From: Chitinispirillaceae bacterium
GTDB lineage: Bacteria > Fibrobacterota > Chitinivibrionia > Chitinivibrionales > Chitinispirillaceae
DNA length: 64,000 nt
NCBI GenBank assembly: GCA_016929415.1
Contig: JAFGIW010000157.1
Location: 62,001 to 126,000, forward strand
Direction: 5' to 3'
The notes beneath the pieces are model-generated. The model was not told the DNA's origin and made no database searches. It saw nothing but the letters and a program-made list of their open reading frames with translations. Position numbers and translations under genes: made by a program. Shown here in pieces: positions 60,981 through 64,000 of this stretch; position 1 is the stretch's first letter, and each line of letters starts with the position of its first letter.

Positions 60981-62039
60981 TCAACGGGCGACTATTGTCG
61001 TCGCGGCGATGATACGCCCGTCAACGGAGAGTATACCATGATAGAGGCCGCGGGACAAACTGTTTTCGCCGATCGAGGCAGTGTGATCTCCCGCTTCCTG
61101 ATGGCGATTGTCGATGACGGTTTTCACCAGTTTCCCGGCAGTGGTGTAGAGATGCAGCGACACGTTCGCCGGAGAGGCCAGATTGTAATGGAGCAGGCCG
61201 CGGGAGAAGAGCGGCTGGAGATCGCCGCTGAGTTTATTTTGCATTGCCGGCGCTGCAGCCGCAACCGGATTGAGCTTAAGGTCAGCCCATACAGGATTTC
61301 GGTTCGATGCGGTATATTTCGGATTCCCGGCATCGACAAGCGTCCAGCTTGCAGCCGGGCGGTAGAGAATATGATTGATTTTTTGGGTCGAGTCGAGGAT
61401 CACGCCGTTTTTCCCCTTGACGAAGACAAAACCTGCATCCGTCAGCAGCTTCATCGAGCCTGCGTCATGTTGTGCATTGAAATCGGCCATGATCACCACC
61501 GGATCGGTTGCCGTGCCGCCGCTGTCGATCCAGGGGAGGATTTTCTGGAGCTGCGCCGTACGGTAGGTTTCACCATCGTACGCAAGGTGCGTGACAATGA
61601 CCCTCACCGGTTCACCGCCCATGGTTATGCCGATTTCGAGCGCCGAACGATCCTCCGAACTGCTGCCTTTCGGTATTGCCAATCGTCGTGAGTTTTTCGG
61701 GACGCTGTCAGATAAAAAACCGTTGCCGTACGATCCGTTGTTTTTCTTATAGGACATCGAAAATGTATAGGCCATGTTCGCCTGTTCGCCAAGATATTTG
61801 AGGACGTCGACCGGTTTCGCCGTAACGGTGCAGCTATCAACTTTCTGAAGACCGGCGATGGTCGGGTTAATCTCTTTTATGACGCCGGCAATATCAGCGT
61901 AATTTCCATCCGTATGAGTTTCAGCGTTGATGTTATAGGTTATGATTTTCACCTGGGCCGGATACTGGGCCATGGTGGAAAGACCCGTGAAGATGATGCT
62001 TAAAAGAGCCCCTGTCGTTATGGAATGGAATCTGTGCAT
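60981..62039 (-). CDS. Secreted endonuclease/exonuclease/phosphatase (EEP)-family protein with T9SS-type tail
   Basis: 352 residues behind CAGGACGG. A signal peptide (about 1-24) leads to an EEP domain (about 28-260) with 'VKIITYNINAET' (the family N...), 'VIVTHLAYDG' (the T-H-L element) and 'VIMADFNAQHD' (the usual GDFN/ADFN). The usual metal-ligand Glu in 'G(L)QE' reads 'IAGLQKVDSC', with Lys in its place, so activity may be reduced. A C-terminal domain (about 270-352) with 'VSLHLYTTAGKLVKTVIDN' and 'LSRGLYHGILSVDGRII' is a standard T9SS sorting domain. Candidate substrates include nucleic acid, sphingolipid or inositol phosphates. Confidence 0.78.
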   Translation of the reverse strand: MHRFHSITTGALLSIIFTGLSTMAQYPAQVKIITYNINAETHTDGNYADIAGVIKEINPTIAGLQKVDSCTVTAKPVDVLKYLGEQANMAYTFSMSYKKNNGSYGNGFLSDSVPKNSRRLAIPKGSSSEDRSALEIGITMGGEPVRVIVTHLAYDGETYRTAQLQKILPWIDSGGTATDPVVIMADFNAQHDAGSMKLLTDAGFVFVKGKNGVILDSTQKINHILYRPAASWTLVDAGNPKYTASNRNPVWADLKLNPVAAAAPAMQNKLSGDLQPLFSRGLLHYNLASPANVSLHLYTTAGKLVKTVIDNRHQEAGDHTASIGENSLSRGLYHGILSVDGRIIAATTIVAR

Positions 62040-62193
62040 AGAACCGTCCTGAAAAATGTTGAAACCGGAGGCTGAAAGGAATCAAGGCAAATGCACCATC
62101 TCTTCGGCGCCGCCTCTTTGTTTATCTCGTGCCCCCCCCCCTCCCCCGAAGCCGTATCGGGGAATATACCCTTACCGGTCTTTTGTTGTCAAA

Positions 62194-62530
62194 TCAAGGA
62201 ATAGCGTTCAGAATCATCGACGACGGGGGGTGGTCCTTCAGCCCCTGTCCGGTTCTTTCAGCGCGAATGCGTACGCACCGAGCGAGATCGCCTTGCTTGT
62301 TCCGATACGTGAGGTGTCGATGCCGAGGAGTGGTTTCGGTTACCACACTGAACCGCATATCCCCGTCTGCACACTGTTATAAGGTGAGACATGCGCCGTC
62401 AATCGCTACCGAACCGCCGATCGTTACGGCGTAATCAGCTGTATTCCGGCTGCACCGAGAACCGCATTTAACCCCCGGAGCGCTTCATGCGGGTGATGGT
62501 ATCGATACATTCGATGATTCCAGTGAACAT
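62194..62530 (-). pseudogene. Riboflavin synthase (alpha subunit) remnant
   Basis: On the minus strand an ATG at 62528-62530 opens 'MFTGIIECIDTITRMKRSGG', the recognisable N-terminus of RibE/RibC-type riboflavin synthase, then hits a stop after 20 codons. After a further stop and a frame change, 'GGSVAIDGACLTL' matches the family's 'GDSVAVNGVCLTV', followed by a stop and then 'GDMRFSVVTETT', matching 'GDxFSVDVVPETL'. The similarity fades towards 62194. Only the first lumazine-binding domain is left and three disruptions are visible, so it is not functional. A functional copy must exist elsewhere if the cell makes riboflavin. The intact neighbour is a flavodoxin gene on the other strand. Confidence 0.7.
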
Positions 62531-62816
62531 GGTACGACTACCGGCCTTGAAAAAACGATACAACAGCGATGATGTGGCTGAAAAGGATCAAAAATACACG
62601 GACTGCGGTGATGTATGCAGCTGTTGAGGGGAGGGGAACGGGGGCTTTCCTCAAGTTCAGCAGGGTGCGATCGTACCGTCCCTGCGTGCGGCAACCTGAA
62701 AGCGTAACTACCATTTGAAGGAAAAATCCAGAAAGGGTTTTGTTGCTCTTGTCAACAGGCTCGTCGGGAGCGCATCACATCTGATATTCCGGAAACGTAT
62801 CGAACGGAGATCCATT

Positions 62817-63371
62817 ATGGCAAACAACGTTCTCGTTCTGTACGCCACCCGCGGCGGTTCTACGAGGGAGATAGCGGAATTGATCGTAAAACAACTTGCC
62901 GCATCAGGCATGGAGGCCGAACTGCTGCCGGTACAAGCGGCGAGGTCGTTTGACGGATGCGATACCGTCGTGCTCGGTTCGGCGGTGCGCATGGGAAGGC
63001 TCATGCCCGAAATGGTCCGTTTCGTAAAAAAACACAAATCCCGGCTCTCCCGCTATCCAGTTGCCGCCTTTGCGGTATGCCTCTCCATGAAAGAGGAGAC
63101 CCCTGAACAGCATACAACCGCCGAAGCATTTCTCGATCCGATACGGCGGGAGGTCCCGCTTATCAGCGAGGGTCTCTTTGCCGGGAAAATGGATTATTCC
63201 AAGCTTGATTTCTTCGCGAGATTGATCGTCAGCAAGATGGTAAAGGCTCCTGAGGGCGATTTCACCGACCGGCGGAAAATCGAGGAGTGGACGGAGGCAT
63301 TGGAGAAGCGGCTCGAGGCGGAAACGACCAAGGAGACGGTAATTGAGATGCCCGACTTCGTCGGCGTGTGA
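62817..63371 (+). CDS. Flavodoxin-domain protein (HemG/flavodoxin_5-like)
   Basis: 184 residues from the ATG at 62817, preceded by a GGAG site; the ORF upstream part is rejected. The FMN-binding loop is 'LYATRGGSTREIA' (about 7-19), followed by 'DTVVLGSAVRMGRLMPEMVRFVKKH' (about 45-70) and 'AFAVCLSMKEETPEQ' (about 79). The loop and 'GSAVRMGRL' resemble menaquinone-dependent protoporphyrinogen oxidase HemG, but no heme genes are near, so a general flavodoxin-type FMN protein is the safer call. Cytoplasmic. Confidence 0.82.
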   Translation: MANNVLVLYATRGGSTREIAELIVKQLAASGMEAELLPVQAARSFDGCDTVVLGSAVRMGRLMPEMVRFVKKHKSRLSRYPVAAFAVCLSMKEETPEQHTTAEAFLDPIRREVPLISEGLFAGKMDYSKLDFFARLIVSKMVKAPEGDFTDRRKIEEWTEALEKRLEAETTKETVIEMPDFVGV

Positions 63372-63418
63372 GTTCAGGGGCCGCTGCACGGTTGGCGATC
63401 GAGGGGGTGTATCTTTCC

Positions 63419-63450
63419 ACCTGCCTGCGCCGAGGCTTCGGCAGGCAGGT
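63419..63450. repeat. Short inverted repeat of REP type
   Basis: ACCTGCCTGC (63419-63428) and GCAGGCAGGT (63441-63450) are exact inverted copies, and the inner CGA/TCG extends the stem after a 2-nt bulge. No T-tract follows, so it looks like a dispersed REP-like element rather than a terminator. Confidence 0.6.
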
Positions 63451-63592
63451 AGGTTACAGTGCCGCAGGATTTTCTCTGTCACGTCAGACTGGTGTTGCTC
63501 GATATCAAGCAGGTCCGTCCTGCCGGGCTCATAAAGAAAAAGGGGCTTACACCAATCTGCGCCCCCGCCCCTCGATCGATGCCGTCAACCCG

Positions 63593-64000
63593 TCAGCGCG
63601 GGTGCACACCCATACCGGTGTAACACACCCAATCGGCAGTGTGGATGCGGAAGACGTGGCATCCCGCGGGAACGTTGACAAATGTCCCTGCACTGTTACT
63701 GATGGTGAAAGGTACTTTTAAAAGCAATCTTCCGGACACTGAAAATGTTGAAAGGTACAACTGCCCGCCGTCGATGGGCATAGCAAGGATAACCGGGCGT
63801 CCGTTGACTGAAATGATGTGTGAACCGCTGTACGCTTTTTCGCCGGTTGATTCAACATGCAAGGGGGGAACATACTTTTCCAGATTCACTTCAACCGTCT
63901 TGGTACCTGAACCCGGTTCCAGGTAGAAGGTGTCGATATACATATCATCACCTTCCTTCAGTGAAACGGTGTATTTCCCCTGATATCCGTTGAAGCTCAG
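63593..64000 (-). CDS. C-terminal part of a secreted protein with T9SS-like tail, 5' end outside the window
   Basis: The frame is open through the right edge, so the ORF start at 63943 is only an internal Met; about 135 residues are visible. The first part ('FNGYQGKYTVSLKEGDDMYIDTFYLEPG') is beta-rich and could be the end of a carbohydrate-binding or enzyme domain. The second ('ISVNGRPVILAMP', 'GQLYLSTFSVSGRLLLKVPFTI', 'NVPAGCHVFRIHTADW') is a sorting domain like those on the GH29 and EEP proteins, with an atypical end. Likely a secreted polysaccharide-active enzyme, but the catalytic part is not visible. Confidence 0.65.
   Translation of the reverse strand: MSFNGYQGKYTVSLKEGDDMYIDTFYLEPGSGTKTVEVNLEKYVPPLHVESTGEKAYSGSHIISVNGRPVILAMPIDGGQLYLSTFSVSGRLLLKVPFTISNSAGTFVNVPAGCHVFRIHTADWVCYTGMGVHPR

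Noticed and set aside
62580-62700. Possible FMN riboswitch or RNase P-like element upstream of the ribE remnant (a GAGGAAAG motif on the minus strand)
   Set aside because: Only one short motif matches and none of the other conserved blocks is present in the available length.

Overview
The window looks like a chromosomal segment (roughly half G+C) from a free-living Gram-negative relative of Fibrobacter, in the Fibrobacterota/Chitinispirillia area. That placement is an inference. It rests on a TIGR02147-family gene overlapping a lipoprotein gene with a 'STEIGN' N-terminus (a pairing I know from Fibrobacter), a GH8 cellulase, many secreted proteins ending in T9SS-like C-terminal domains, and TonB-domain/TonB-receptor fusions. 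There is no rRNA, CRISPR array, prophage or recognisable insertion sequence. One tRNA-Leu(CAG) is present.

Layout. 1-6649 (minus): a transport operon with a lipoprotein, an OppA-like solute-binding protein, a secreted protein of unknown role and two DppB/DppC-like permeases, the last cut by the window edge. 6846-9288: a short primary-type sigma factor and two separate RRM RNA-binding proteins. 9400-13956: a LarA-like protein, then a FecR/CsgG-like protein and ilvD transcribed divergently from two good sigma-70 promoters. 14235-19316: a GH8 endoglucanase and a TIGR03960/DUF2344 radical SAM fusion. 19537-26617: a hydrazine-synthase-alpha-like cytochrome with a T9SS-like tail, then a TonB_C/TonB-receptor fusion and its lipoprotein. 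26624-28638 (minus): a Crp-like regulator and a beta-helix protein.

28879-42463 is the housekeeping and signalling core: tRNA-Leu, mutL, mtaB, ftsY and tsaD interleaved with four STAS proteins, two HDOD proteins, a cyclic-nucleotide-binding protein, a receiver/RsbW-like ATPase fusion and a receiver lacking its phospho-acceptor Asp. The STAS and ATPase content suggests a partner-switching network. 42538-46772 (minus) pairs a giant Ig-like-repeat surface protein with a small predicted barrel. 46995-49114 holds a DUF512 radical SAM protein and an RsuA/RluB-type pseudouridine synthase.

49308-64000 is more accessory. It contains the TIGR02147/lipoprotein pair behind a promoter wrapped in inverted repeats, a glycosyltransferase, a secreted propeller-like protein with a decayed tandem copy, a GH29 fucosidase, a fused MNT-HEPN protein with both active sites altered, a beta-helix lipoprotein, a secreted EEP-family phosphodiesterase-like protein, a riboflavin-synthase pseudogene, a flavodoxin and the C-terminus of another T9SS-type protein.

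The biology suggested is plant or algal polysaccharide breakdown by secreted T9SS-type enzymes, TonB-linked outer-membrane proteins and dense post-translational signalling. The least expected items are the doubly altered MNT-HEPN fusion, the T9SS-tailed HZS-alpha-like cytochrome, the TIGR02147 promoter architecture, the T11 tract inside a promoter spacer, and the two pseudogenes. All identifications come from reading motifs by eye; no database search was run.
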